Below are positions 24,901 to 34,458 of a DNA stretch of 64,000 nt, one piece after another. A program made the translations under genes and the position numbers. Under the pieces are notes generated by a model. The model made no database searches. It worked only from the letters and a program-made list of their open reading frames with translations, and was not told where the DNA came from. Source of the stretch: a gamma proteobacterium NOR5-3 (GTDB lineage: Bacteria > Pseudomonadota > Gammaproteobacteria > Pseudomonadales > Halieaceae); contig DS999406.1 of the NCBI GenBank assembly GCA_000158155.1, positions 229,776 to 293,775 of the forward strand. Direction: 5' to 3'. Within the stretch, counting starts at the first letter, position 1. Every line of letters begins with the position of its first letter.

Positions 24901-26037
24901 ATGGAATCTTTCCACTGGGACGACGTGTTCGTCACGGGACTGGGTGAAGTCGATCAGCAGCATCACAAGCTGGTGGGCCTCATCAATGAATTAGGCGATG
25001 CCATCTCATCTGACAGTGCTTATACCGCAGAAATTGCATCGATCATTCAACAGTTATTCAGCTACACGCAGTACCACTTTACAGAAGAAGAACGCATGAT
25101 GCGCGCCGCCAAGGTCGACGAACGGCATCAGGAAGCACACTTAAACCGACACAAAGAGTTTCTTGAAGAAGTTCAGTACATTCACGCAAACATGGCGACT
25201 GACCCCAATGCCGCCAGCCATTTATTGGAGTTTCTCACGCACTGGCTGGCCTATCACATCCTTGGTTCCGACCAGAATCTGGCGCGCCAGATAAAAGCTA
25301 TAGAAAAAGGCGCCTCTCCACACCAGGCCTTTGAGGACGAAGAGCGGCGTGCCAATGATGCGACGGGGCCGCTACTGGCTGCACTTAATGCTTTGTTTCA
25401 GCAGGTTTCGGCACGCAATCGCGAACTCATGCGGCTTAACCAGTCTCTCGAAGCTAAAGTCAGCGAAAGAACTCGAGCGCTGACTGAACTCAACACACAG
25501 CTGGACGAGTTGGCGCATACAGACACCCTCACCCAGCTCCCCAACCGCCGCCATGCGATGGAATTTCTAACAGATGCCTGGCATGACTCCGTAATCGCAG
25601 ACACCCCCCTTGCCTGCATAATGATCGATGCTGACCACTTCAAGGAGGTCAACGATCGCTACGGACATGATGCCGGAGATCAGGTCCTCAAGATCCTGGC
25701 AACGCAGCTTAAACTTGCTTGCACCGGTGGTGATCTGGTGACGCGCCTTGGCGGCGACGAGTTTCTCATGATCTGCCCGAACACCGCTCTGGAGGTCGCA
25801 CTGGTTCGTGCGGAACGCCTGACGACTGCGATTGCGGGACTGAGCGTCATCGCTGGCGAAGGCGTATGGAGTGGAAGCGTCAGCGTCGGCGTGGCGGCAC
25901 GCGACCCGGCGCTGCGCGATCACATTGCGCTCGTGAAGAAAGCCGACCAGAGTGTTTATGAGGCCAAACGAGCCGGCAAGAACTGCGTAAAGTCCGTACA
26001 GGCGGACGGACTCCTCAGGGATGCTCTACCAAGTTAG
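24901..26037 (+). CDS. Bacteriohemerythrin - GGDEF diguanylate cyclase
   Basis: 378 aa, cytoplasmic. Residues 1 to about 135 are a hemerythrin domain with the di-iron ligands in order (GEVDQQHHKLVG, YHFTEEERMM, HLNRHKEFL, HWLAYHILGSDQN). A coiled linker (about 160-200) leads to a GGDEF domain with TDTLTQLPNRR, DADHFKEVNDRYGHDAGD and the intact active site GGDEF. The usual RxxD inhibitory site five residues upstream is TGGD, so product inhibition at that site is unlikely. Such proteins make c-di-GMP in response to oxygen or redox state at the di-iron centre. The 3' end overlaps the convergent amidohydrolase by 23 bases. Confidence 0.93.
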   Translation: MESFHWDDVFVTGLGEVDQQHHKLVGLINELGDAISSDSAYTAEIASIIQQLFSYTQYHFTEEERMMRAAKVDERHQEAHLNRHKEFLEEVQYIHANMATDPNAASHLLEFLTHWLAYHILGSDQNLARQIKAIEKGASPHQAFEDEERRANDATGPLLAALNALFQQVSARNRELMRLNQSLEAKVSERTRALTELNTQLDELAHTDTLTQLPNRRHAMEFLTDAWHDSVIADTPLACIMIDADHFKEVNDRYGHDAGDQVLKILATQLKLACTGGDLVTRLGGDEFLMICPNTALEVALVRAERLTTAIAGLSVIAGEGVWSGSVSVGVAARDPALRDHIALVKKADQSVYEAKRAGKNCVKSVQADGLLRDALPS

Positions 26038-27691
26038 GCGCTTTCGCGGCGCGATAAACAGGCTCGCCGGCAACCACTGTTAACAGCACTTTGTTTTGCC
26101 AGATCTGCTCCCGGGGCACGGTGAAGTAGTCATCCCGCACCAGAATAAAGTCCGCTGCATAACCGGGCAAAAGCCGCCCGACCTTTTCTTCGGCGTGTGC
26201 GGAGTAAGCCGCGTCCTCGGTAAACAGTGACAGTGCCTTGTCACGACTGAGCGCCTCTCCTACGCGCCAGCCCCCCGGGGGTTCACCATCCCGGTCCTGA
26301 CGGGTCACCGCCGCATGCAGTCCAAAAAAAGGATTCGGCGGCTCGACTGGAAAGTCAGATCCGCCAGCCAGCTTTGCGCCGCTTTCAAACAAAGTCTGCC
26401 AGGCATAGGCGCCCTCAAGACGTTCCTCACCCAGACGGTCACCTGCCATATTCTTATCGCTGGTCGCATGAGTGGGCTGCACCGACGCAATCACATCCAA
26501 GGCAGCAAAGCGCTCTATGTCCTGAGGCCGCAAGATTTGCGCATGCTCTACGCGATGGCGAAGCGTTCGCTGCGCAGGCTCCGTATTTAACTGCTCGAAC
26601 TCATCCAATACTTTGGCATTGGCCAGATCACCAATGGCATGCACATTGACCTGAAAGCCCAGCGCTGCAGATCGGCGAATCTGCGCAGACAAAACCTCAT
26701 CCGACAAAAGCAGCAAACCTTTGTTACCCGGATCGTCTGAATAATCTTCGAATAATGCCGCACCCCGCGAGCCCAGGGCTCCGTCGGCGGAAATTTTAAC
26801 GCTACGCACTACAAAGCGATCGTTGGATAGCTCCCGCGGGCCCGCCGCCAAGGTCTCTTCGATGAGTGGGTCAGCCATCCTGAGCATGGAGTAAATACGC
26901 ATAGGAAAGTCCCCGTCCGCCAGCAGGCTGTCATAAGCATCAACCTCCAGGGCGGTGGAGCCCGCATCATGCGCGCCGGTCATACCCAAACTCACGAGAT
27001 ACTCCATGGCTCGGGACAGGTCTTGTTTCTTGCTCGCTACCGTCGCTTCGGGCAAGGCGTCTGCGATCAGCCGCATCGCGTTATCAATGAGAATCCCCGT
27101 AGGCTCACCTTCAGCATCGCGCACAATCTGGCCCCCGGCAGGATCCGGGGTGCCCGCAGTAATACCCGCGAGCGCCAGGGCCCGACTATTCACCCACAGC
27201 GCGTGGCGATCTACCCGGTTGAGCGCCACCGGGCGGTCGGGAATCAGCGCATCGAGCGACGCGCGGTTGGGAAACTCACCTCCGGCCCATAAAACCTGGT
27301 TCCATCCTGCGCCAAACAGCCAGGCACGGTCTGTTGCGTCCTGTGCAGCGGCAGCAACCCGCGAAGCTGCTTCGGCTTCACTGTCACTGCCAGTAAGATC
27401 CACGCTCGCCAGCGTCGCCCCGAGACCTGCAACATGACCATGGGCATCAATGAGACCGGGAAGCAACGTGAGCCCCCCTGCGTCGATTCGTTCCTTTGCG
27501 GTACTGGTCGCTGCCGCCTCTTCATCCTCGTAGAGCACTGTCACCACACCGTCCTCATACTCCAGCGCCGCAAAACTCAGTCGATCACCGTGATGCATGG
27601 TGTAGCCCTGCACGTTGTGAATCAGAGTCGCAGCCCAGAGCTGCAAAGGCAGCACCAGTAGCGCTGCGGCCAACCGCGCGTGCTTGTTCAT
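26015..27691 (-). CDS. Exported YtcJ-like amidohydrolase
   Basis: 558 aa from MNKHARLAAALLVLPLQLWA, a signal peptide preceded by AAGGAG. The metal site DAHGHVAGLG (HxH form), the carboxylated-Lys region RSVKISADGALGSR, NVHAIGD and RVEHAQIL, and the final Asp in GGSDFPVEPPNPF match the amidohydrolase-3/YtcJ family. The family hydrolyses C-N bonds of unknown substrates. Export to the periplasm is less common for it but is seen in related marine bacteria. It is 31 bases downstream of the acyl-CoA reductase stop on the same strand, so they may be co-transcribed. Confidence 0.88.
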   Translation of the reverse strand: MNKHARLAAALLVLPLQLWAATLIHNVQGYTMHHGDRLSFAALEYEDGVVTVLYEDEEAAATSTAKERIDAGGLTLLPGLIDAHGHVAGLGATLASVDLTGSDSEAEAASRVAAAAQDATDRAWLFGAGWNQVLWAGGEFPNRASLDALIPDRPVALNRVDRHALWVNSRALALAGITAGTPDPAGGQIVRDAEGEPTGILIDNAMRLIADALPEATVASKKQDLSRAMEYLVSLGMTGAHDAGSTALEVDAYDSLLADGDFPMRIYSMLRMADPLIEETLAAGPRELSNDRFVVRSVKISADGALGSRGAALFEDYSDDPGNKGLLLLSDEVLSAQIRRSAALGFQVNVHAIGDLANAKVLDEFEQLNTEPAQRTLRHRVEHAQILRPQDIERFAALDVIASVQPTHATSDKNMAGDRLGEERLEGAYAWQTLFESGAKLAGGSDFPVEPPNPFFGLHAAVTRQDRDGEPPGGWRVGEALSRDKALSLFTEDAAYSAHAEEKVGRLLPGYAADFILVRDDYFTVPREQIWQNKVLLTVVAGEPVYRAAKAPNLVEHP

Positions 27692-27722
27692 CAAAATCTC
27701 CTTATCGGCCCTTGGGCATCAT

Positions 27723-29783
27723 TTACCAGTGCACGCCGCGCATCACCTGCGCAAACATCTTCTGAGCAAGCTCAAGTTTACTCGAGGGAACACTGCTTCG
27801 TTCGGCCGCGGCTTCCTCGTCACTGAGGCCTCTTGCTGCAGCGGAGTCAGGAAACAGTGCGTAAGCCTGGCTCAAAAACTTTTCGGTGACGCTGGGAATG
27901 GTCGCCTGGGCAACCGCACCGGTTACACCAAGACCTGTACTAAGTCGCTTGGGCTTGGAAATGATCGCTTTGATGACAAGATCCCGTGCCTGCTCCGGCG
28001 ACAAGGTGGGGAAGGCCTTGTACAGACTTGTCGGCGCAATCATGGGCGTACGCACCAGCGGCATATGAATCGTCGTAAAGGACACGTTATTAGCCGCATA
28101 CTCGGGCGCCGCACAGAGACTAAAAGCATCCAACGCTGATTTGGACGCCACATAGGCAGAAAAACGCGGCGGACTGGTGAGCACGCCAATGGATGAAATA
28201 TTAATAATATGCCCGTGCTCGCGCTCTTCCATGCTCGGTAAAAAGCCGAGGATCAGGCGCAACGCGCCAAAGTAATTCAGCTCCATGGTGCGCTCAAAAT
28301 CATGGAAGCGATCATAGCTGTGACGCACAGAGCGCCGAATCGAGCGTCCTGCGTTATTCACCAGAATATCGACATGCCCGTGATCTCTCAGCACATCTTT
28401 GACTAGCTTCTGGCAGTCTTTTTGGCTGGACACATCGCAGGAGTAGGCCTGTGCATTACCGCCTTTTCCGCCAATCTCTTTGAGGGTCTCATCGAGCTTC
28501 TCCACGGTGCGGGCAACCAGCAGCACAGTAGCGCCCGCCCGGGCCAGGCGCAGAGCACACTCTTTACCAATACCGCTGGTGGCGCCGGTGACCATCACCA
28601 CCTGCCCTTTTACCTTGCGCCGCAGCACTGCCAGCGTGGGACGTCCGATGAATTCGTTGAACAAGCCGTCCACTTCGCGGATGACGGTATCGTTGTCTCC
28701 GCGCAAAAAGTGCCGCCAGTAGTCCCACAGCACCTGCGCATAGGATTCATAGGGCGGACAGCTGATACCCGCAGGTTCAAGAAACGCCTGAGTTTTTGTG
28801 GAATCAAAACGGGTCGGATAATTAATGTACCCGATGACCTGCGGCGGAATCCCCAGGCGCGCCACGGCCTTCTCCCCGAGCGACTTTACGCTGGGCAATT
28901 TACTGATTCCTGCGCCCGCCAGTTTGGTCGCCTTATCAAGCAGACCGATGTTGAGTGAGCGTAGCTTGGGACCATGTGCGGCAGCCATAGTGGCCTTAAG
29001 CAAATCCCCGACACGGATACCCTCGGGATCGGTAAGAAAGAAGCACTGGTGATCCTGACCGTCGAGATGCGCGAGGTGATCCATGGCATTGACTACGAAG
29101 TCCACGGGAACGATGTTTAGGAGCCCCGCCTTATTCATGATCAACGGCAAGCCCTCGGGCGTGACTTTGCTGAGATTGTCTAAGAGATTGAAGAAATAGT
29201 ACGGGCCGTCGATTTTATCCATCTCGCCGGTTTCAGAATGCCCCACCACCATGCCAGGACGGTAGATGCGCCATTTCATGGCTGTTTCTTTGCGCACCAG
29301 GCCTTCAGATTCGTGCTTGGTCAGGAAATACGGGTGGTCCAGAGCGCCGGCTTCCTCAAACATGTCCTCGGTAAAGGTGCCTTCGTACAGACCCGCAGCG
29401 GCAATAGACGATACCTGATGAAAACAGCCCACTCGCAACGCTTTACCCAACGCGATGGCCTGCGCCGTGCCGTTCACATTACTGACGCGCTGACTCTCGG
29501 CGTCAGCCTTCATGTCATAAATAGCAGCCAGATGAAAAAAGTGATCAATTTTCCCCGCCTGCTGCTTTATCCACGCAGGCTTAACACCCAAACGCTTTTT
29601 GCCCAGATCACCTTCTACCGCGACAACCTGCTCTTCAGACGCTCCCCAGAGCGTTCGCAGGGCTTCGAGCTTGGGCAGGGAGCCGGGGCGCACCAGCAAG
29701 AACACCTTGCCACCACGGTCCAGAAGTTTGGGGACTAAAAAACGCCCAATAAAACCCGTACCGCCCGTCACAAAGTAATTCAT
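27723..29783 (-). CDS. Alcohol-forming fatty acyl-CoA reductase, two-domain
   Basis: 686 aa from MNYFVTGGTGFIGRFLVPKL; GGAGAGG lies just before this ATG, and an earlier in-frame start would add 7 aa. The N-terminal half is an extended SDR/NAD-binding reductase (TGGTGFIG, SSIAAAGLYEGTF, YFLTKHESEG with Tyr-x3-Lys). The C-terminal half is a classical SDR (TGATSGIG, VNNAGRSIRRS, NISSIGVL, YVASKSALD). The architecture and several stretches match the Marinobacter reductase that makes fatty alcohols from acyl-CoA with NADPH, as I remember it, including the MRGVHW end. It supplies alcohols for wax esters. The neighbouring acyltransferase and gpsA support a lipid role. Confidence 0.88.
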   Translation of the reverse strand: MNYFVTGGTGFIGRFLVPKLLDRGGKVFLLVRPGSLPKLEALRTLWGASEEQVVAVEGDLGKKRLGVKPAWIKQQAGKIDHFFHLAAIYDMKADAESQRVSNVNGTAQAIALGKALRVGCFHQVSSIAAAGLYEGTFTEDMFEEAGALDHPYFLTKHESEGLVRKETAMKWRIYRPGMVVGHSETGEMDKIDGPYYFFNLLDNLSKVTPEGLPLIMNKAGLLNIVPVDFVVNAMDHLAHLDGQDHQCFFLTDPEGIRVGDLLKATMAAAHGPKLRSLNIGLLDKATKLAGAGISKLPSVKSLGEKAVARLGIPPQVIGYINYPTRFDSTKTQAFLEPAGISCPPYESYAQVLWDYWRHFLRGDNDTVIREVDGLFNEFIGRPTLAVLRRKVKGQVVMVTGATSGIGKECALRLARAGATVLLVARTVEKLDETLKEIGGKGGNAQAYSCDVSSQKDCQKLVKDVLRDHGHVDILVNNAGRSIRRSVRHSYDRFHDFERTMELNYFGALRLILGFLPSMEEREHGHIINISSIGVLTSPPRFSAYVASKSALDAFSLCAAPEYAANNVSFTTIHMPLVRTPMIAPTSLYKAFPTLSPEQARDLVIKAIISKPKRLSTGLGVTGAVAQATIPSVTEKFLSQAYALFPDSAAARGLSDEEAAAERSSVPSSKLELAQKMFAQVMRGVHW

Positions 29784-29916
29784 AGACCTCTCCAAAAACG
29801 TCAATTCTCCAGCGAATGTCTAGTCTAGCAGAGCTTAAATCTGTGCCTACCGTGCCCATATTCACATGCTAGACTTTAACGTTCCGCGATTAATCACAGC
29901 ACAGGATCCTCAGCTG

Positions 29917-31635
29917 ATGAGCAGTACCGTGAAACCTTTACTCGACGCAATCAACGCCAGTCCCGATGGGCCCGAGATTTGCGCCATTTTTGATTTTGAT
30001 GGAACGATTATTTCCGGATACTCAGCCATCGCCTTTATCCGCGAGCAGCTGCGTCGCGGGGATCTTTCTGTTCGCGACTTTCTTGAACTTGCCAGCGCCA
30101 TGACTAACTTTGGTCTGGGCAACCTTGGCTTTTCGGGGATGATGGCCGTGACCACGCAGTTTATGCGGGGTATCGAAGAGCAGGCCTATGTGGATCTGGG
30201 TGAGGACCTCTTCACCAAGCAAATCGCCCGGCTCATTTATCCCGAGTCCCGCACACTTATCAACGCGCACCTCGCCAAGGGCCACACCGTCGGCATTATT
30301 AGCTCTGCCACGCCCTATCAGGTTGAACCTGCAGCGCGAGATCTGGGTATCGAAAACGTAATGTGCACCCAGCTCGAAGTTGAAGACGGCACCTTTACCG
30401 GTAACGTCGTAAAACCCACATGCTTTGGCCAGGGCAAAGTCGATGCCGCGCAAGTGCTTGCCGACAGTGTCGGCGGCGATTTGGATGAGGCGTTTTTCTA
30501 CTCCGACAGCACCGATGATCAGCTGCTGCTGGAACGCATCGGCAACCCCATAGCCCTCAATCCCAGCGACAAGCTCCGCGCCGTAGCCAGAGATAACAAC
30601 TGGCCCACGGCCAGCTTTGGCAGTCGCGGTCGCCCGACGCTGGGCCAGTTTGTCCGTTCCGTGGCGGCCACGGTGAGTCTGGTCCCCACCTTTGCCGCGG
30701 GCCTGCCGATCTATGCCCTCACCGGCTCCCGTCGCGAGGCAACCAACTTTTCTATCAACTTGTTCGCGGATACCGCCAGCGCCCTGATTAATCTGGACCT
30801 TCGCGTTAATGGCGAAGAAAACCTCTGGAAGGAGCGCCCTGCGGTATTCGTATTTAACCATCAGAGTAAAGCGGACGTCGTGATCGGCGCCAAGCTCCTG
30901 CGCCGCGACATGGCAGGCGTCGGAAAGCAAGAAATCAAAAAGATGCCTGTCATCGGCAAAGTGCTGGAGATGGGCGGCGTCGTCATGATTGACCGCAAAA
31001 ATGCGGCCTCCGCCATTGAGGCGATGAAGCCTTTGGTTGACGCCATGCGCAATGAAGGCAAGTCCGTGGCCCTGGCTCCCGAAGGAACACGCACCGTATC
31101 ACCCAATCTTGGGCCCTTTAAAAAGGGCGCGTTCCACCTCGCCATACAGGCCGGCGTTCCCATGGTGCCGGTGGTGATTCGCAATGCCGGTGACGTAGCG
31201 CCCAAGGGTGACTTTATATTCCGCCCTGCAACGGTAGAGGTCGATGTACTGCCGCCGGTCGATACCAGTAACTGGACTACTGAGACCATCGATGACCACG
31301 TCCGGGAAGTTCGGAATATGTTTCTGAAGTCTCTGGGGCAAGCAGAAGAAAAAGCACCCGCAACATCAAAGTCCAAAACCACAACTACGGCCGCCAAAGC
31401 TAAAAAGAAGCCGGCGACCAAGGCGGCAACAAAAGCTGGCGCAAAAAGAAAAGCGCCAACCAAAGCAAAAGCACCCGCCGCAAAGAAAGCCCCGGCAAAA
31501 AAGAAGGTGAGCGCAAAGTCGCCCGCCAAAGCAAAAGCCAAGACCAAAACGGTGGCCAAAGCTCGACCCAAAACCACTACCAAGGCTCGGCTCAAGGCTC
31601 GCCCTAAGGCGCGTCCCAAGTCAGCGGGGAGCTAG
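29917..31635 (+). CDS. HAD phosphatase - PlsC acyltransferase with Lys/Ala-rich tail
   Basis: 572 aa from MSSTVKPLLD; AGGA lies upstream, and an earlier ATG at 29866 lacks a ribosome site. Residues about 20-240 are a HAD-IB phosphatase (DFDGTII, ISSATPYQVEPAA, YSDSTDDQLLLE), and about 285-480 a 1-acylglycerol-3-phosphate acyltransferase (NHQSKADVVIG for HX4D, EGTRTV, PVVIRNAGD). This fusion is known in phospholipid synthesis. The last roughly 110 residues are almost only Lys, Ala, Pro, Thr and Arg (KKKVSAKSPAKAKAKT), like histone H1. That tail is unusual for a PlsC and may bind DNA, RNA or acidic lipid. The gene is divergent from the acyl-CoA reductase. Confidence 0.9.
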   Translation: MSSTVKPLLDAINASPDGPEICAIFDFDGTIISGYSAIAFIREQLRRGDLSVRDFLELASAMTNFGLGNLGFSGMMAVTTQFMRGIEEQAYVDLGEDLFTKQIARLIYPESRTLINAHLAKGHTVGIISSATPYQVEPAARDLGIENVMCTQLEVEDGTFTGNVVKPTCFGQGKVDAAQVLADSVGGDLDEAFFYSDSTDDQLLLERIGNPIALNPSDKLRAVARDNNWPTASFGSRGRPTLGQFVRSVAATVSLVPTFAAGLPIYALTGSRREATNFSINLFADTASALINLDLRVNGEENLWKERPAVFVFNHQSKADVVIGAKLLRRDMAGVGKQEIKKMPVIGKVLEMGGVVMIDRKNAASAIEAMKPLVDAMRNEGKSVALAPEGTRTVSPNLGPFKKGAFHLAIQAGVPMVPVVIRNAGDVAPKGDFIFRPATVEVDVLPPVDTSNWTTETIDDHVREVRNMFLKSLGQAEEKAPATSKSKTTTTAAKAKKKPATKAATKAGAKRKAPTKAKAPAAKKAPAKKKVSAKSPAKAKAKTKTVAKARPKTTTKARLKARPKARPKSAGS

Positions 31636-31678
31636 CAGTTAAGCCGAACCGTCATTTCGTCATAATAAGGAGAATAAA

Positions 31679-32683
31679 ATGAGCGATCTGAAAATCGCCG
31701 TACTGGGAGGTGGGTCCTGGGGCACCACCGTCGCAGCACTGACAACCCGCAATGCGCCGGTCACCATCTGGGCCCGGAACCCGGCCACCGTTGAAGAAAT
31801 CAACACCTTGCATCGCAATCAAACCTATTTGCCCGATGCCCCCCTCCCGGAGAGTCTTCGCGCCACCAATGACATCGGTGAGGCGGTGGCCAATGCGGAC
31901 GTTGTCGTGATGGGAATACCCTCGCAGAACTTTCGCAGCGTACTTCTGGAGGTCAAAAAGCATCTTCGCGCCTGGGTGCCCGTGATCAGTCTCACCAAAG
32001 GCCTGGAACTTGATACACGCATGCGCATGACCGAGATCATCACCGAAATACTCCCGGGACACCCCGTAGGCGTGCTCACAGGCCCCAACCTTGCCCGGGA
32101 GATCATGGCCGGGCAAGCCGCCGCCAGCGTAATTGCCATGGACGATGACATTATCGTTCGCTCGTTACAAAAAGTGTTCAAAAGCGGCCTGTTTCGGGTC
32201 TACACCAACACCGACGTTATCGGCTGCGAACTCGGTGGCGTGCTCAAAAACATTATCGCTATTGCCGTGGGCATGGGTGATGGCCAGGGGGCCGGTGACA
32301 ACACCCGCGCCGCGCTGATTACCCGCGGCCTGGCTGAAGTAACCCGCCTGGGTGTTGCCATGGGTGGCTGCGCCGAGACCTTTTCCGGCCTTGCCGGCAT
32401 GGGCGACATGATTGCCACCTGTACCAGCCCTCAGAGTCGTAACCGACACGTGGGCATTGAGCTGGGTAAAGGTAAAACCATGGAGCAGATCGCCAGTGAG
32501 ATGTTCATGGTCGCCGAAGGTGCTAAAAGTGCACCCGCCGTTATGGCCCTCGCGGAGCAATATGGCATCGATATGCCCATCGCCCGGGATGTTTACCGTG
32601 TAGTAAGCGGAGAGACGAATGCCCGGGGAGCCTATCGTGGCCTGCTGCGCACCGCCGCAGGCGCCGAGTCCGAACCCGGCTAA
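31679..32683 (+). CDS. gpsA: Glycerol-3-phosphate dehydrogenase [NAD(P)+]
   Basis: 334 aa, normal length. It reduces dihydroxyacetone phosphate to sn-glycerol-3-phosphate for phospholipid synthesis. Rossmann motif VLGGGSWGTTVA at the N-terminus, GPNLAREIMAG, the catalytic-Lys region GCELGGVLKNIIAIAVGMGD, and TCTSPQSRNRHVG are all present. AAGGAG precedes the ATG. It follows the HAD-PlsC gene by 43 bases, giving a short glycerolipid operon (substrate maker after acyltransferase). Confidence 0.97.
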   Translation: MSDLKIAVLGGGSWGTTVAALTTRNAPVTIWARNPATVEEINTLHRNQTYLPDAPLPESLRATNDIGEAVANADVVVMGIPSQNFRSVLLEVKKHLRAWVPVISLTKGLELDTRMRMTEIITEILPGHPVGVLTGPNLAREIMAGQAAASVIAMDDDIIVRSLQKVFKSGLFRVYTNTDVIGCELGGVLKNIIAIAVGMGDGQGAGDNTRAALITRGLAEVTRLGVAMGGCAETFSGLAGMGDMIATCTSPQSRNRHVGIELGKGKTMEQIASEMFMVAEGAKSAPAVMALAEQYGIDMPIARDVYRVVSGETNARGAYRGLLRTAAGAESEPG

Positions 32684-32726
32684 ATGATCGCCCTGTTCAA
32701 TTGTTAACTCTGGAGAAATGTTACAC

Positions 32727-34361
32727 ATGATGCGCGTCACCTGTTCCACTGCCCTGGCCCTGCTCGTATCGGGCTGTATGAGTATCACCGTGGTCGAGGA
32801 TTCCGGCCCCAAAGGTGATGCAAAACCCGCGCGGAGTCCCATGCAGGTGACCTCATCGCCCATTCCTGATTACCAGCGCAACAGCGCCTGGTACACGGAC
32901 GCCCAGACCCGCGTAAGCCGTGCTCCCACGCACGGCAAAGCCAAAAATATTGTGCTCTTTCTGGGTGACGGCATGGGCATCTCTACCATCACCGCTGCGC
33001 GGATTCTCGCAGGACAACAGCAAGGGAACCCCGGCGAAGAGAATCGCCTGAGCTTTGAAGAGTTTCCGGTTACCGGTTTGGTGAAGACGTACAACGTAGA
33101 CTCCCAGACCCCGGACTCCGCGGGCACCATGAGTGCCATCATGACCGGTGTAAAAACCAAGATTGGTGTTTTTGGTGTTGATGAACGCATCACCCAGGAA
33201 AACTGCCAGAGCGGCCAGGGCGCTGAACTGCTGTCCCTACTGGACATAGCGGAACTGGCCGGTAAATCAACGGGCGTTATCAGCACCGCCCGTCTGACCC
33301 ACGCTACGCCTGCGGCCACCTACGCAAAAACCGTTAACCGCGACTGGGAGGATGATGGTGAGATGCCCGACGAGGCAAAAGCGCAGGGCTGTACCGATAT
33401 AGCGGCGCAATTTTTAGCGGCAGAAAACCGCTTGAACACCCAATTCGGCGAAGGCGCCAGCGATGGTATTGAAGTCGCCATGGGCGGCGGACGGCGGCAT
33501 TTTCTGCCTGGCTCTGTGGACGGTGGCCGCCGCAAAGACGGGCGCAACCTCATCGATGAATGGCAGGCAGCCTACCCCAAGGGCAACTATATCAGCGACA
33601 AAGCAGGCTTGGGCGCTGCCAGCGATGTGCCGCTACTGGGGCTTTTTAGTGGCTCGCATATGGCCTACGCATCTGAGCGCAACCAGCCGGGAGCACACCA
33701 GCCATCACTCACCGCCATGACGCTCAAGGCACTGCAACTGCTGCAGGACGATGATGAGGGTTTTCTACTTGTAGTTGAGGCAGGGCGTATTGATCATGCT
33801 CATCATGCGGGTAACGCTGCCAACGCACTAACCGACACTGTCGAATTATCCGAAGCCGTCGCCGCGGTCATGCGCAACATCGATTCCGATGACACCCTGG
33901 TCATGGTCACCGCCGACCATAGCCATGTATTCACCATGGCCGGGTACCCCCGCCGCGGCAACCCCATTCTCGGCAAGGTCGTTACTGCCTGGAGTGACGA
34001 TCCCTCACTGGACGAAAACGGCCTCCCCTACACAACTCTTGGCTACATGAACGGTCGAGGCTTTCGCGACCACGGCGAGCAACTGAACGCTGACAGTACC
34101 TACGCAGAGCCGCCGAGCACCGGTCGCAAAGACATCAGTACCATCGACACCACACAGCCAGGCTACCACCAGGAAGCGCTGATTCCTCTTAACTCGGAAA
34201 CGCATGGCGGAGAAGATGTGGCGGTGTATGCCAACGGTCCGGGCGCCGAGGGCGCGATGGGCGCTATAGAACAAAATCAGCTGTTTCACGTCATGCTCCA
34301 GGCCACCTCCTGGGAAGCTGAGGCTGCAGCGCGAGTCGAAGCACTGGGCGACAAGCGCTAA
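32727..34361 (+). CDS. Alkaline phosphatase, lipoprotein
   Basis: About 544 aa from MMRVTCSTALALLVSGCMS, with lipobox LVSGC (an ATG at 32718 is possible but too close to the GGAG). Metal and catalytic motifs are LFLGDGMGISTITAARI, TPDSAGTMSAIMTG (phosphorylated Ser), VEAGRIDHAHHAG and MVTADHSHVF, plus SETHGGEDVAVYANGP at the end. This is the PhoA-type zinc phosphomonoesterase fold, likely outer-membrane-anchored for phosphate scavenging. No Pho box was recognised upstream. It is 43 bases after gpsA. Confidence 0.94.
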   Translation: MMRVTCSTALALLVSGCMSITVVEDSGPKGDAKPARSPMQVTSSPIPDYQRNSAWYTDAQTRVSRAPTHGKAKNIVLFLGDGMGISTITAARILAGQQQGNPGEENRLSFEEFPVTGLVKTYNVDSQTPDSAGTMSAIMTGVKTKIGVFGVDERITQENCQSGQGAELLSLLDIAELAGKSTGVISTARLTHATPAATYAKTVNRDWEDDGEMPDEAKAQGCTDIAAQFLAAENRLNTQFGEGASDGIEVAMGGGRRHFLPGSVDGGRRKDGRNLIDEWQAAYPKGNYISDKAGLGAASDVPLLGLFSGSHMAYASERNQPGAHQPSLTAMTLKALQLLQDDDEGFLLVVEAGRIDHAHHAGNAANALTDTVELSEAVAAVMRNIDSDDTLVMVTADHSHVFTMAGYPRRGNPILGKVVTAWSDDPSLDENGLPYTTLGYMNGRGFRDHGEQLNADSTYAEPPSTGRKDISTIDTTQPGYHQEALIPLNSETHGGEDVAVYANGPGAEGAMGAIEQNQLFHVMLQATSWEAEAAARVEALGDKR

Positions 34362-34458
34362 TCGCGTTATTCATTCGCGCTGCAGGGGGGAATTATCAGG
34401 CCTCAGCGCGATCAAAGTCAGTGACACTTCAATTTTGGAATACGCTGGAGACAGACCC

